Origin: Nitrospina sp. | Lineage (GTDB): Bacteria > Nitrospinota > Nitrospinia > Nitrospinales > VA-1 | Assembly (NCBI GenBank): GCA_018665625.1 | Contig: JABJCF010000117.1 | Span: forward strand, 1-10,129 | Length of the DNA: 10,129 bases | Direction: 5' to 3' | Part shown: one piece after another, positions 1-7,811 of the stretch | Numbering within the stretch: the first letter of the stretch is position 1 | Layout of the letters: each line of letters begins with the position of its first letter | The notes under the pieces: generated by a model | What the model was told of the DNA's origin: nothing | The model's database searches: none | Seen by the model: the letters and a program-made list of their open reading frames with translations, nothing else | Program-made: the position numbers and the translations under genes

Positions 1-1488
1 TATGGGCTATTTTTGCGCAATCCGACTCCTGGCTTTTTCATGCAACGGGTGCGCATTCCCAATGGAATATGTTTTTCACATCAGGTGAAAGCTCTGTGTT
101 CCATTGTTAAAGATTTTGGCAATGGAATTATCGACATCACCACACGCCAGCAGGTGCAGTTGCGCAATTTAAAAATCGATGACGTTCCTGAGATTTTTTC
201 CATACAGGAAGAGGTCGGCCTCACATCCATCCAAACGGGGCTGGATAATGTAAGAAATATTATGGGTTGTCCAGTGGCTGGGCTGAGCCCTAAAGAAAAG
301 GTCGATGCCTATTCACAGGTCAAGGCATTGAACGAACATATATCCGGTAACTCCGAATTCTCGAACCTGCCGCGAAAGTTCAATATCGCCATTACCGGTT
401 GTGCCGACGACTGTGTGCACGCAGAAACTCAAGACCTTGCACTGGTTCCGGCGGTTCAGGAACTGGGCGGCAACTCGGTTTATGGGTTCAATATTTTAGT
501 CGGCGGCAAGTTGGGTTCCGGCGGTTACCGCATTGCCACTTCTTTGGATGTGTTTGTCGTGCCGGAAGATGTTGTAAAAGTTTGCTCGGCGATCATTCTT
601 TTATTCCGCGACCATGGCAGTCGGGAATTGCGCAGTAAAAACAGGTTGGCATTTCTTATCGAAGAATGGGGCGAGGAAAAATTTCGCGAGGCTTTGCAGG
701 AAAAGTTAAGCAATCCTCTCAACCCTTCCGGAGTCGATTTAAGGAGCAATGAAAAGTCGGAGCATATTGGTGCCTATCGGCAAAAGCAGGCGTCGATGAA
801 CTATGTCGGATTAAAAGTTCCGGTAGGAAGAATTCACGCAGACAAATTAGCAGGCATTGCCCGTCTGGCGGAAAAATATGGCAACGGTGAGATACGTTTT
901 TCACATTCCAATTCTCTGGTCATCCCGAATGTGCCGGATCAGAAACTCGGTGACTTGCTGGAAGAATCTCTGGTGAAGGAGTTTACTTATAATCCTTCAA
1001 GCGTCATGCGCGGGCTGGTGAGTTGTGTGGGGATGGATTATTGCCATCTGGCAACGATCGAAACCAAGTCACGAGCTTTGCAGGTGGCGGCAGAACTTGA
1101 AGGCAAGTTGCCAGACACAGCGCCTATCACCATGCACTGGTCGGGATGCCCGGCGAGTTGCGGCAATCACCTTGTCGCCGATGTCGGATTGCTGGGTAAA
1201 AAAATTAAACGTGGCAGGGAAGTGGTCGATGCGGTGGATATTTATATGGGCGGGCGTACTGGCATTGACCCTAAGCTAGCCGTAAAAGTTATGGAAGATG
1301 TTCCTTGTGATGAGCTGGCGAAAGTTTTGCAGTTTGTGGTACCGTATCACACACGCGAAAAAATGCATCCGATCAAAGGAAAAAAATACAAACGCAACTG
1401 GAAGAAGGCTGCGGCCACAATGGTAAAACAAACAGAGTCATTATTGGAAAAACTGGATGCTGAAAAAAAAGACCTTAATCGAAACTAG
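1..1488 (+). CDS. nirA: Ferredoxin-type nitrite reductase (siroheme / 4Fe-4S), 5' end cut by the window
   Basis: This is most likely an assimilatory ferredoxin-nitrite reductase, reducing nitrite to ammonia with six electrons in the cytoplasm. The frame is open from base 1 and reads YGLFLRNPTPGFFMQRVRIP, which matches an internal part of the family. The true start is therefore upstream; a TTG at 13 is only an artificial start. The siroheme/4Fe-4S ligand set is complete: Cys-x5-Cys at 1024-1044 (SCVGMDYC) and Cys-x3-Cys at 1147-1161 (GCPASC). Other family marks are TTRQQVQLR at 139-165 and RNIMGCPVAGL at about 250-285. The pseudo-repeat in the first half carries a second Cys-x3-Cys (GCADDC, about 400-415). 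There is no FAD or NADH domain, which argues for ferredoxin as donor rather than NirB-type NADH use. The gene sits 14 bases before an FNT channel, which supports nitrite over sulfite as substrate. A sulfite reductase cannot be fully excluded. Confidence 0.88.
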   Translation, partial: YGLFLRNPTPGFFMQRVRIPNGICFSHQVKALCSIVKDFGNGIIDITTRQQVQLRNLKIDDVPEIFSIQEEVGLTSIQTGLDNVRNIMGCPVAGLSPKEKVDAYSQVKALNEHISGNSEFSNLPRKFNIAITGCADDCVHAETQDLALVPAVQELGGNSVYGFNILVGGKLGSGGYRIATSLDVFVVPEDVVKVCSAIILLFRDHGSRELRSKNRLAFLIEEWGEEKFREALQEKLSNPLNPSGVDLRSNEKSEHIGAYRQKQASMNYVGLKVPVGRIHADKLAGIARLAEKYGNGEIRFSHSNSLVIPNVPDQKLGDLLEESLVKEFTYNPSSVMRGLVSCVGMDYCHLATIETKSRALQVAAELEGKLPDTAPITMHWSGCPASCGNHLVADVGLLGKKIKRGREVVDAVDIYMGGRTGIDPKLAVKVMEDVPCDELAKVLQFVVPYHTREKMHPIKGKKYKRNWKKAAATMVKQTESLLEKLDAEKKDLNRN

Positions 1489-1502
1489 AAAGGAAAGAAG
1501 TC

Positions 1503-2333
1503 ATGTTTGAAGCTGATATTGAAAAGATGGCTGATGCTTCGGAAAAGAAAATAAAGATGATGAACCGTTTTTCTCCAGGATATCTGGCATTATCGGCTTT
1601 GGCAGGTGCCTATCTGGGATTTGGAATCGTTTTAATATTTTCCGTCGGCGGTCCTTTGGCAGGTACCCAGTTTGCACCTTTTATGAAATTGATCATGGGT
1701 GTCAGCTTTGGGATTGCTTTGAGCCTGGTTATCTTTGCTGGTTCTGAATTGTTTACCGGAAACAATATGGTTTTTGCTGTTGGGGCTTTAAAGAAAAGAG
1801 TGGGGATAAGCCCTATTATAAAATTGTTTGTGCTTTGTTTTGTGGGGAATTTAATAGGATCAATTTTTCTGGCATGGTTGGTGGTGCAGGGAGGCAGCCT
1901 TTCAGCAGAAGCCCAGGCTTTGATCGTTAAAGTTGCGGGGATGAAAATGTCATTGGGAGCCAAAGAAGCTTTCTTTCGAGGAATTTTATGTAACTGGTTG
2001 GTATGTCTTGCGGTGTGGATTGCGAATCGTAATGTCGGTGATACTGCTAAATTAATAATGGTTTTCTGGTGTCTGTTCGCATTTATCAGCAGTGGATACG
2101 AACATAGCATTGCCAATCAATCATTAATGAGTCTTGCTTTACTCCTTCCACATGGTGCGGAAGTTTCAGTGGCAGGTTTTATTCATAATCAGGTGTTTGT
2201 CACAGCAGGAAATATCGTAGGCGGTGGAGTGATGGTAGGCATGGTGTATGCGTTTGTTGATTCTCCGTTTTCTTTTTCATCCCAAAAAAATGATTTGGAG
2301 AATTTAGAACCGATCGAACAAAAGGAAAGATAA
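1503..2333 (+). CDS. nirC: Formate/nitrite transporter (FNT) family channel, probably nitrite-specific
   Basis: This 276-aa inner-membrane protein belongs to the FocA/NirC family of pentameric channels for small monovalent anions. The FNT signature FAGSELFTGN is at residues 78-87. A second family block, ILCNWLVCLAVW, is at 161-172. The central pore histidine is H201 in GYEHSIANQ, and the TAGNIVGGG block is at 234-242. About six hydrophobic segments are visible, with a short charged N-terminus and a charged C-terminal tail, and the length is normal for the family. The ATG is preceded by AGGAAAG at 1491-1497 with good spacing. The gene follows the nitrite reductase by 14 bases, so co-transcription and nitrite import are the natural reading. 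Formate as substrate cannot be ruled out from sequence alone, so the symbol is partly inferred from context. Confidence 0.87.
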   Translation: MFEADIEKMADASEKKIKMMNRFSPGYLALSALAGAYLGFGIVLIFSVGGPLAGTQFAPFMKLIMGVSFGIALSLVIFAGSELFTGNNMVFAVGALKKRVGISPIIKLFVLCFVGNLIGSIFLAWLVVQGGSLSAEAQALIVKVAGMKMSLGAKEAFFRGILCNWLVCLAVWIANRNVGDTAKLIMVFWCLFAFISSGYEHSIANQSLMSLALLLPHGAEVSVAGFIHNQVFVTAGNIVGGGVMVGMVYAFVDSPFSFSSQKNDLENLEPIEQKER

Positions 2334-2358
2334 GAGAGAACGTAGCAGTAAAACTTGA

Positions 2359-2592
2359 AGATGGGTGATGTGCTGGAAAAGGCAGGGGACGGTAAAAACA
2401 GGTCTCATGCTGATCTGGCCCGGACTGCTCAAGTCAGTCCTGACGCCATGGCCGATATGGGAAAGAACGGTGCCTAACAGCAGTAGCATAATGCGTTAGG
2501 CCACCGGTCTGGTATGCACCTTCAGAGAATGCCGTTGTCAGTGACATTTGGGTTCCTGAACCCTCTGCGTCGGATGAAACCCATCTTTTTCT
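2359..2592 (+). ncRNA. Candidate structured RNA after the nitrite channel gene, family unknown
   Basis: This stretch contains no long ORF but has strong nested complementarity. Its ends pair perfectly over 8 bp (AGATGGGT at 2359-2366 with ACCCATCT at 2579-2586), and TTTT then CT follow the 3' strand at once. Inside, GCAGGGG at 2382-2388 can pair with CCCTCTGC at 2561-2568 with one bulge. Hairpins lie at 2422-2440 (6-bp stem GGACTG/CAGTCC, 7-base loop) and 2468-2506 (11-bp stem with one bulged C, 16-base loop). A small hairpin at 2550-2563 competes with the second helix. The layout of a long closed rod with a T-run is seen in housekeeping RNAs such as 6S, but I do not recognise 6S, RNase P, SRP RNA or tmRNA signature bases. 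It could be an independent RNA or a structured 3' UTR of the nitrite operon. No convincing promoter was found in the 25 bases between the upstream stop and the first helix. Confidence 0.42.
2361..2477 (+). CDS. Possible 38-codon small ORF inside the structured intergenic region
   Basis: An ATG at 2361 opens 38 codons ending in TAA at 2475-2477. The product would be small and soluble, with charged and polar residues (for example SHADLARTAQVSPDAM) and no signal peptide or membrane helix. It would lie 27 bases after the stop of the nitrite channel gene. Only GAAG directly abuts the ATG, so the ribosome binding site is poor. The frame overlaps two strong helices of the candidate RNA, which is an equally good or better explanation of the sequence. 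I do not recognise the product. It is listed because it is too short for ordinary gene calling and would be missed; a chance ORF is quite possible. Confidence 0.15.
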   Translation: MGDVLEKAGDGKNRSHADLARTAQVSPDAMADMGKNGA

Positions 2593-2661
2593 AGAAAATT
2601 AATTTAACTCATATGGGCTGGAGACTTGCGAATATCCCTGGTAGGGGAATATATTGCAGGT

Positions 2662-4209
2662 ATGGATTCGGAAAAAGTTAATTACCATTACACGGATGAT
2701 CTTTCTACTAATCCCTTGCCTGTGGGTACTCGGGTTTTGGTAACGGGTGCCAATGGTTATGTGGCGCACCGTCTTATTCCTGAGTTGTTGTTTCGTGGTT
2801 ACATCGTTCGCTGTATGTATCGCAATAGAAGTTCCCCTCCTATCTTATCTCACCCGAATATGGAAGTGGTCTATGCTGACTGTTTGAATGAAGAAGAACT
2901 TCAGTCGGCGGTAGAGAATGTGGACTATGCTTATTATCTCATTCACAGCATGCGCGAAAATAATAATGAGTTTGTTCAAAAAGATCAAATAGCGGCTAAA
3001 AACTTCAGAGACGCCGCTGAACGATGTGGTGTCAAAAGGATCATTTATCTGGGAGGGCTTGGAGAAAAAAATGATCGTATGTCATCCCATTTGAGAAGTC
3101 GCAGAGAGGTGGGGCAGCTTCTTACGCAGGGCAGCGTTCCAGTTATCCGTGTCCGTGCTGCAATTATTTTGGGAACAGGAAGCGCTTCATATGAGCTCAT
3201 GAAGGCGATGATTGTCAATAACCGGTACATTCCTTTTTTGTCTGAATTCAATTCGCGTTGCCAGCCGATTGCCATTCGGGATGTGATTAAATATTTGGTA
3301 GGGGTTATGGAAACTCCAGATTTGAGTTCCTGCATCTATCAAGTGGGTTGCAAAGATATATTGACTTATAAGGAGATGATTCAGAGTTTCGCAAAAATTC
3401 TCAACCGAAACGTACGCTTCATTGATGTTTCCTGGGTTCCTTTTCCCGTTCAGTGGATGTGTCGGGTTTATGCCTGCTGGCTTCATTGTTTTATTCCTAT
3501 CCCCATTAATATTACTTCCTTATTATTAAACAGTCTGGAAACAGATGTGATCTGCACCAATAATGATGTCGTCTCTATTCTCCCCTTCGAGCCTTTGGAT
3601 TTTAAGACCTCTGTAAAATGGGCTCAGGAAAAAGAACAAAAGTCGATGGTCTTTTCTCACTGGAGTGATGTGCGGCCTGCGGGAATGGAGAACCTTCTTC
3701 CAATATGTGAATTTGAGTCTTCCGATTTTATAATTGAAGAGCACGATATTTTAATTCCCGCATTGCCGAGTGATGTCTTTCCTCAGATTTGTAGGATCGG
3801 TGGGGAGTATGGGTGGAATCACGCAAATTTCCTTTGGGAGATTCGCGGGTGGATAGATCGGTTATTGGGTGGGGTGGGGCTACATCGAGGCAGAAGAGAC
3901 CTATCCAATTTGAGAGTAGGTGATTCGGTTGATTTTTGGAGAGTGGAAAAATTTGAACACGATCAGGAATTACTATTGCGAGCTGAAATGATCACCCCTG
4001 GTTTATCCTGGTTACAGTTTCAACTCAATCCAGAAAAGGGAAATTCCACTCGGTTGACTTTGAGAGCGCATTTTATTCCAAAACCTTTCTGGGGAAAAAT
4101 TTATTGGATAGCCTTATCCAGTTTCCACTCCTATATTTTTAAAGGGATGCTTGAGCACTTTAAAAAAAGGAGTATGTATGTTCAGGGAAAAAAGGACGTG
4201 AATAAGTAA
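2662..4209 (+). CDS. SDR-family NAD(P)-binding protein with C-terminal DUF2867 (YbjT-like)
   Basis: This protein of about 515 aa joins an atypical short-chain dehydrogenase/reductase domain to a DUF2867 domain, as in E. coli YbjT. The Rossmann nucleotide-binding motif TGANGYV is at residues 28-34, followed by typical SDR strands (YYLIHSM, RIIYLGGLG, VPVIRVRAAIILG). A hydrophobic stretch around residues 265-300 may touch the membrane. The C-terminal part has the DUF2867 hallmarks WEIRGWIDRLLGGVGLHRGR, LRVGDSVDFWRVE and a late FHSYIFKGM. Substrate and reaction are unknown for this family; a reductase or epimerase acting on a lipid- or sugar-like molecule is only inference. The start is set at ATG 2662, with AGGGGA at 2643-2648 at a rather long spacing. 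An in-frame TTG at 2626, with GGAG too close at 2620-2623, would add 12 residues that do not look conserved. The following lipoprotein gene starts 62 bases downstream. Confidence 0.85.
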   Translation: MDSEKVNYHYTDDLSTNPLPVGTRVLVTGANGYVAHRLIPELLFRGYIVRCMYRNRSSPPILSHPNMEVVYADCLNEEELQSAVENVDYAYYLIHSMRENNNEFVQKDQIAAKNFRDAAERCGVKRIIYLGGLGEKNDRMSSHLRSRREVGQLLTQGSVPVIRVRAAIILGTGSASYELMKAMIVNNRYIPFLSEFNSRCQPIAIRDVIKYLVGVMETPDLSSCIYQVGCKDILTYKEMIQSFAKILNRNVRFIDVSWVPFPVQWMCRVYACWLHCFIPIPINITSLLLNSLETDVICTNNDVVSILPFEPLDFKTSVKWAQEKEQKSMVFSHWSDVRPAGMENLLPICEFESSDFIIEEHDILIPALPSDVFPQICRIGGEYGWNHANFLWEIRGWIDRLLGGVGLHRGRRDLSNLRVGDSVDFWRVEKFEHDQELLLRAEMITPGLSWLQFQLNPEKGNSTRLTLRAHFIPKPFWGKIYWIALSSFHSYIFKGMLEHFKKRSMYVQGKKDVNK

Positions 4210-4221
4210 AGGGCATAAAAA

Positions 4222-4250
4222 TTGTTTCATTTTGTTTCCTATGGTATTCT
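4222..4250 (+). promoter_or_regulatory. Weak sigma70-like promoter candidate before the FG-GAP lipoprotein
   Basis: TTGTTT at 4222-4227 and TATTCT at 4245-4250 are separated by 17 bases and lie 21 bases before the lipoprotein ATG. Both hexamers are poor matches to consensus. The site is plausible because it falls in the only gap between the two genes, but readthrough from the upstream gene is equally possible. Confidence 0.22.
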
Positions 4251-4271
4251 CCGGTTTCACTTGAGACCCTT

Positions 4272-5447
4272 ATGAAAAAATCCCATACCTTAATTTCCAT
4301 ATTGCTGGTTTTTGTTTTGTTTGGCTGCCCGCCTCCAAAAGCCCAAAAAAAAATGCCGCGTATTTTTGCGTTGAGTAATACGTTGGATACGGGAATCGAA
4401 CCTTCTTTTCTTATTGCCGATGATTTCAATCGTAATGATGTTCTGGATCTGGTTGTTGCTAACAGTGGTGGGCATTCTTTCTCTTTTTATAAAGGAAACG
4501 GCGATGGATCATTCAATGATCAACTGGTTTATAAAACAGGAAGAGGCCCTATTTGTCTGGTTGCGGGTGATTTCAATAAAGATGGCTATAAAGATGTTTC
4601 CGTGCTCAATTACGAGGACCAGACGATACAGGTATTTTTGAATACGCGTTTGGGAAGTTTTCAAAGAACGAATCAGTTGGTGAAACCAGGGAAAATTCCT
4701 ATAAACATGATTTCGGGTGATTTCAATAATGATGGAAACTCAGACTTGGCAGTTACCATGCGCTATTTTCAGGTGGTGATTATTTTAGGGAAGGGCAATG
4801 GCTTTTTCAAAGAACCGGTTACCATAAACGTCAACGGTCAGCCAACGGGGATTGTTGTCGGCGATTATAATAAAGATAATAATACAGATATCGCTGTGGG
4901 TCTTGCTGGATCAGGAAATACAGGAGTGCAGATTCTATGGGGCAAGGGCGATGGTGAGTTTGAAATCTCAAAAGTTTTTAAGGGCGGCAAACAGCCACTC
5001 ACCGTAGTAAACATCGATGTCAATAACGATGGCTATCTGGACCTTGTAACGTCCAGTAACTCTCTACATGCCCTCACGACCCTTGTTAATAATAAGGATA
5101 AAACTTTCACCAGCTTGCGTGATTTTGCATCAGGGAACTTCCCCAAATTTGTGGTTGCTGCCGATTTTACTGGCGATGGCCTGGAAGATATTGCCGTTTC
5201 AAATTCTACCGACGATCAGATATCCGTTTCTCTTGGCAAGGGAGACGGTACTTTTACATACCCACCTATTTATCATCGGGTCGATGAACACCCACAGGGA
5301 ATGGCCATTGGTGATTTTAATGGCGATGGTTTGATCGATATTGCCACCTCCAGCCGGGATAAAAATCTGATCGATATTCTTACAAAGAAGAATATGATCA
5401 ACCCGAAACCCAATCCGATTGCAGCGCAACCCGTTAAGACGGGATAA
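4272..5447 (+). CDS. FG-GAP/VCBS-repeat lipoprotein, predicted seven-bladed beta-propeller
   Basis: This 391-aa protein starts with a lipoprotein signal peptide: MKK, a hydrophobic core, and lipobox LFGC with the acylated cysteine at residue 19, then a Pro/Lys linker. The mature part is seven FG-GAP repeats, each with a calcium-loop motif of the form DxNxDGxxD. The motifs start at residues 51, 100, 150, 198, 249, 298 and 348, a very regular period of 48 to 51. They usually end in DLAV- or DIAV-like strands, and most repeats carry a GKGxGxF-type turn. Seven repeats match one closed seven-bladed propeller, so the domain looks complete. The fourth motif (DYNKDNNTD) lacks the usual Gly. Such proteins generally serve in binding or adhesion at the cell surface or periplasm; the ligand is unknown. 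The gene converges on the radical SAM operon with only 11 bases between the stop codons. The ATG has only a weak GAG upstream. Confidence 0.88.
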   Translation: MKKSHTLISILLVFVLFGCPPPKAQKKMPRIFALSNTLDTGIEPSFLIADDFNRNDVLDLVVANSGGHSFSFYKGNGDGSFNDQLVYKTGRGPICLVAGDFNKDGYKDVSVLNYEDQTIQVFLNTRLGSFQRTNQLVKPGKIPINMISGDFNNDGNSDLAVTMRYFQVVIILGKGNGFFKEPVTINVNGQPTGIVVGDYNKDNNTDIAVGLAGSGNTGVQILWGKGDGEFEISKVFKGGKQPLTVVNIDVNNDGYLDLVTSSNSLHALTTLVNNKDKTFTSLRDFASGNFPKFVVAADFTGDGLEDIAVSNSTDDQISVSLGKGDGTFTYPPIYHRVDEHPQGMAIGDFNGDGLIDIATSSRDKNLIDILTKKNMINPKPNPIAAQPVKTG

Positions 5448-5458
5448 AGAATGTTAGA

Positions 5459-7201
5459 TTAAATGCTTGCGGGGGATTCTTCGGCAGGCTGTATATTGCC
5501 TTCTGGATAGACGTAGCTAATGTTTTTGGGCTCAATCAAATGTGCGACTTCCAAAACGTTCTGGAACCCCTCAAGATGATTGTTGGCAACGGGGATGAGC
5601 ACAAGATCGTAATTTCTTTCCTTAAGCTTTTGTGCCAATTCAGAAGAAATCGATTCGGTTGCAAAGAACCCATTCCCATAGGAATAAAACTCTCCCAGTC
5701 CATCTAAGTCCTTTAGGTCGTTTAAGGAGATATCTTGTCCCAGAATGTCAGCTTTATTTTTGAGGTTTTCTAAAATGAGTTGAATCATCCAGCTTCTCAC
5801 ACATCGTAAGATGAGAATTCGCGATCCCTCAGGAATTGTTGATGCATTGGTGTTTTCTGCAAAGGCCTTTGCTTGTGCTTTGCCTTTTCCCAGATCGAAT
5901 GCGTTCAGAGCATTTTTAAAACTAGCTTGAATTTCTTCCGCTGGATAATGCGGATAATTGACAACAACATGTCCATTGCCATCAAAACCTTCCCAATCAT
6001 TCCCCTGTGGAATCAGTGATTCTTCCGTGCAGGAATTATAGAAGTCGGTTCCGGGTTGCGGGGTATTGATGGAAACCTGAATTTCATCCAGCCAACCTTT
6101 TGCGGCGAGATCATAAACCAGATCGACAGTTTTTTGATCTTCATCTTTATCAGAGCCAAGCCCACCCACGCTGATGGTTCCGTAAAAAAGCATGCCAATG
6201 CTTTTTCCAAACTCAACCATGTCTTTTAATTTTTTCAGGTCATGCTTTTTCCCCAGCGTCATTTTTTCAGCTACAAGGTCACTTCCTGTCTCGATCCCGA
6301 AACGAATTTTATAGTATCCCGCTGCTCGCATTTCTTCCATGGCTTCTTCATCCAGGGAAGCGTATTCGCACATGGCTTCATATTTGAGGTCTTGCAGTCC
6401 AGCTTGTCGGATAGCTTTGGCGAGAGAAATATTGAAACTCTTTTTAATATTGTGTACTTCTTCGTCAAAAAATACGCCTTCCATATCGGGGTATTTCTCA
6501 TGGAGCGTTTGAATTTCTTTTACGATGTTGTCCACATTTCTCGGACGCCAATTTAGCTCATCGTAATAAAGAGTGGCCGCTGCGCAAAAATTACAACGGC
6601 GCGGGCATCCTCTTGATCCGTACATTTGAATTTGTTTGTATCGACAATTTGGCTCGTGATAGTCAATGCGGCTCACATCATCATCTTCAGGGAAAGGGAG
6701 TTGATTGATGTCTATTAGATTGCCTCGTTCATTGGGATAGACTCCTGCAATTTTTTTAGAGTCTTTACCCTGAACCAAATCGAGAACGCCGAATTCATAT
6801 TCCCCGATGCAAACATGGTCGGCCGTTTTTAAAACCTCTTCGGGGTGCGCCATGGGGTGTTGGCCGGTAAATATGAGTCGAGTTCCATAATTTTCTTTGA
6901 GAGTTTTGGCAAAACGCAGGTCTTCGCGGATCGTTCGAGTGGAACTTTCCATGATTAGCCAGTCGGGCTTTCCCGCATGTTGTAAATAAGTTTCAACATC
7001 CCAGCCCTGCAGCACGCCATCCAAAAACTTTATGTTGTGCGGAGTGTCTCTTTTTAATAAGGACGAGGTGTATGCCAGCTGCCAGGGGTAATAGCCGCAA
7101 TTGGTAAAGTTTTTAACCCCCAAAGACCAACGTGATGGAACGTGGACCATGTGGTAGCCATCGCGATCAACCCCTACCGAGTTGCCGACAAGGATATTCA
7201 T
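5459..7201 (-). CDS. B12-binding-type radical SAM protein with C-terminal half-GT9-like module (third gene of operon)
   Basis: This 580-aa protein has three parts. Residues 1-145 form a Rossmann-like domain of the cobalamin-binding radical SAM type (YYPWQLAYTSSLLKR at 37-51, FTGQHPMAHPEEV at 111-123), without the DxHxxG base-off motif. Residues 190-435 are the radical SAM core, with the 4Fe-4S cluster motif C199-x3-C203-x2-C206, FFDEEVHN at 244-251, FGIETGS at 301-307 and a late NTPQPGTDF. Residues 460-570 form an extra alpha/beta module (RILILR, then YDLVLIPVANN) like the start of a GT9 glycosyltransferase. It is a clear paralog of the gene starting at 9599, sharing NSVGxDxDGYxMxHxPSRW at the N-terminus. 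The family does methylations, cyclisations and rearrangements of lipids, tetrapyrroles and natural products; the substrate here cannot be told. The start ATG lies 4 bases after the stop of the middle gene, with AGG upstream, so translation is probably coupled. Confidence 0.85.
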   Translation of the reverse strand: MNILVGNSVGVDRDGYHMVHVPSRWSLGVKNFTNCGYYPWQLAYTSSLLKRDTPHNIKFLDGVLQGWDVETYLQHAGKPDWLIMESSTRTIREDLRFAKTLKENYGTRLIFTGQHPMAHPEEVLKTADHVCIGEYEFGVLDLVQGKDSKKIAGVYPNERGNLIDINQLPFPEDDDVSRIDYHEPNCRYKQIQMYGSRGCPRRCNFCAAATLYYDELNWRPRNVDNIVKEIQTLHEKYPDMEGVFFDEEVHNIKKSFNISLAKAIRQAGLQDLKYEAMCEYASLDEEAMEEMRAAGYYKIRFGIETGSDLVAEKMTLGKKHDLKKLKDMVEFGKSIGMLFYGTISVGGLGSDKDEDQKTVDLVYDLAAKGWLDEIQVSINTPQPGTDFYNSCTEESLIPQGNDWEGFDGNGHVVVNYPHYPAEEIQASFKNALNAFDLGKGKAQAKAFAENTNASTIPEGSRILILRCVRSWMIQLILENLKNKADILGQDISLNDLKDLDGLGEFYSYGNGFFATESISSELAQKLKERNYDLVLIPVANNHLEGFQNVLEVAHLIEPKNISYVYPEGNIQPAEESPASI

Positions 7202-7205
7202 ATGT

Positions 7206-7808
7206 TTAAACCTGAGCCTTTACAGGCTCGCGGACTGAGGGTGGAGATGCCACTACTGTTTGGGAGGCAGGGGCTTTGTGCTTTTTTCTGAAGATACATC
7301 GGAACAACCACTCTCCGGTCAATGCGATGGTTATGATAAAAAATAAAATTGCGGTGGCGAGATAATTGATGCCTACCCAGAAGAATGTTGTTTTTTCTAA
7401 GAAAGCTTTCTTTCTAACCGTAGATGAATTTATTTCTACAAAAGTTCCCTTGGAATTATAACCTCTTACTTTTTTTGCTTTAGTAGCACAAGCAAGAAGA
7501 TCAATATTAGAATAACCCAAGCCGTGGTCAATGTTGTATAAGGCTACCGCCAGATCAAATTTCGTTTCCTGCATTCGGCGTATGTTTTCCTTGCCGTAGC
7601 TAGCCACACTCATGCGGCGCTGATCGGGAATGGTCAACACCTCGTTGACTTGAGGGTCCTCCTCCATAGACTCTTTGACGGATTGCGGGACCATGACTGT
7701 TATGTGGCATCCGGGAAACTCTTCTCGCAAGGCAACAAGGGTCTGGTTGAGTATGCGAGTCGCGGATCGAATGACTAGAATTTTTTTGGGTTTAGTTTCT
7801 TCTGTCAT
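7206..7808 (-). CDS. Membrane-anchored protein with an N-terminal half-GT9-like domain (second gene of operon)
   Basis: This 200-aa protein has a single Rossmann-like domain at residues 9-125, one or two hydrophobic segments at 141-168, a basic stretch (CIFRKKHK) and a Pro-rich tail. The domain follows the strand order of the N-terminal half of family 9 GT-B enzymes (heptosyltransferases): KILVIRSATR, a helix, HITVMVPQS, DPQVNEVLTI, KFDLAVALYN and KKVRGYNSKG. The Gly-Asp of the family's usual SxGD signature is absent, and the C-terminal donor-binding half is missing, so glycosyl transfer by this chain alone is unlikely. It matches the C-terminal module of the upstream gene closely (DPQVNEVL against NPHINEVL). 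The ATG is 3 bases beyond the upstream stop, and its AGGA site overlaps that stop codon, which points to translational coupling. It may be a membrane tether or substrate-handling partner for the radical SAM enzymes; this is inference. Confidence 0.75.
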   Translation of the reverse strand: MTEETKPKKILVIRSATRILNQTLVALREEFPGCHITVMVPQSVKESMEEDPQVNEVLTIPDQRRMSVASYGKENIRRMQETKFDLAVALYNIDHGLGYSNIDLLACATKAKKVRGYNSKGTFVEINSSTVRKKAFLEKTTFFWVGINYLATAILFFIITIALTGEWLFRCIFRKKHKAPASQTVVASPPSVREPVKAQV

Positions 7809-7811
7809 TGT

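Noticed and set aside
1610..2116. Minus-strand ORF of 168 codons inside the FNT channel gene
   Set aside because: It lies entirely antisense to a gene with clear family motifs, shows no recognisable domain and has no ribosome binding site.
2455..2500. Cobalamin riboswitch-like bases (GGGAA followed by GGTG), tempting because B12-type enzymes are nearby
   Set aside because: The remaining conserved B12-box bases (GCCACTG-like) do not follow, and the radical SAM operon is on the other strand far away.
2359..2592. Identification of the intergenic RNA as 6S, RNase P, SRP RNA or tmRNA
   Set aside because: The diagnostic bases of each were looked for by eye and not found; only the rod-like closing helix recalls 6S.
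2626..2661. TTG start at 2626 for the SDR-DUF2867 gene
   Set aside because: The GGAG lies only two bases from the TTG, the added residues look non-conserved, and ATG 2662 gives a normal family N-terminus.
6242..6556. Plus-strand ORF of 104 codons opposite the third radical SAM gene
   Set aside because: It is antisense to the radical SAM core, with no domain or start signal of its own.
7206..7808. Calling the middle gene a functional heptosyltransferase
   Set aside because: The catalytic Gly-Asp signature and the entire C-terminal nucleotide-sugar half are missing.
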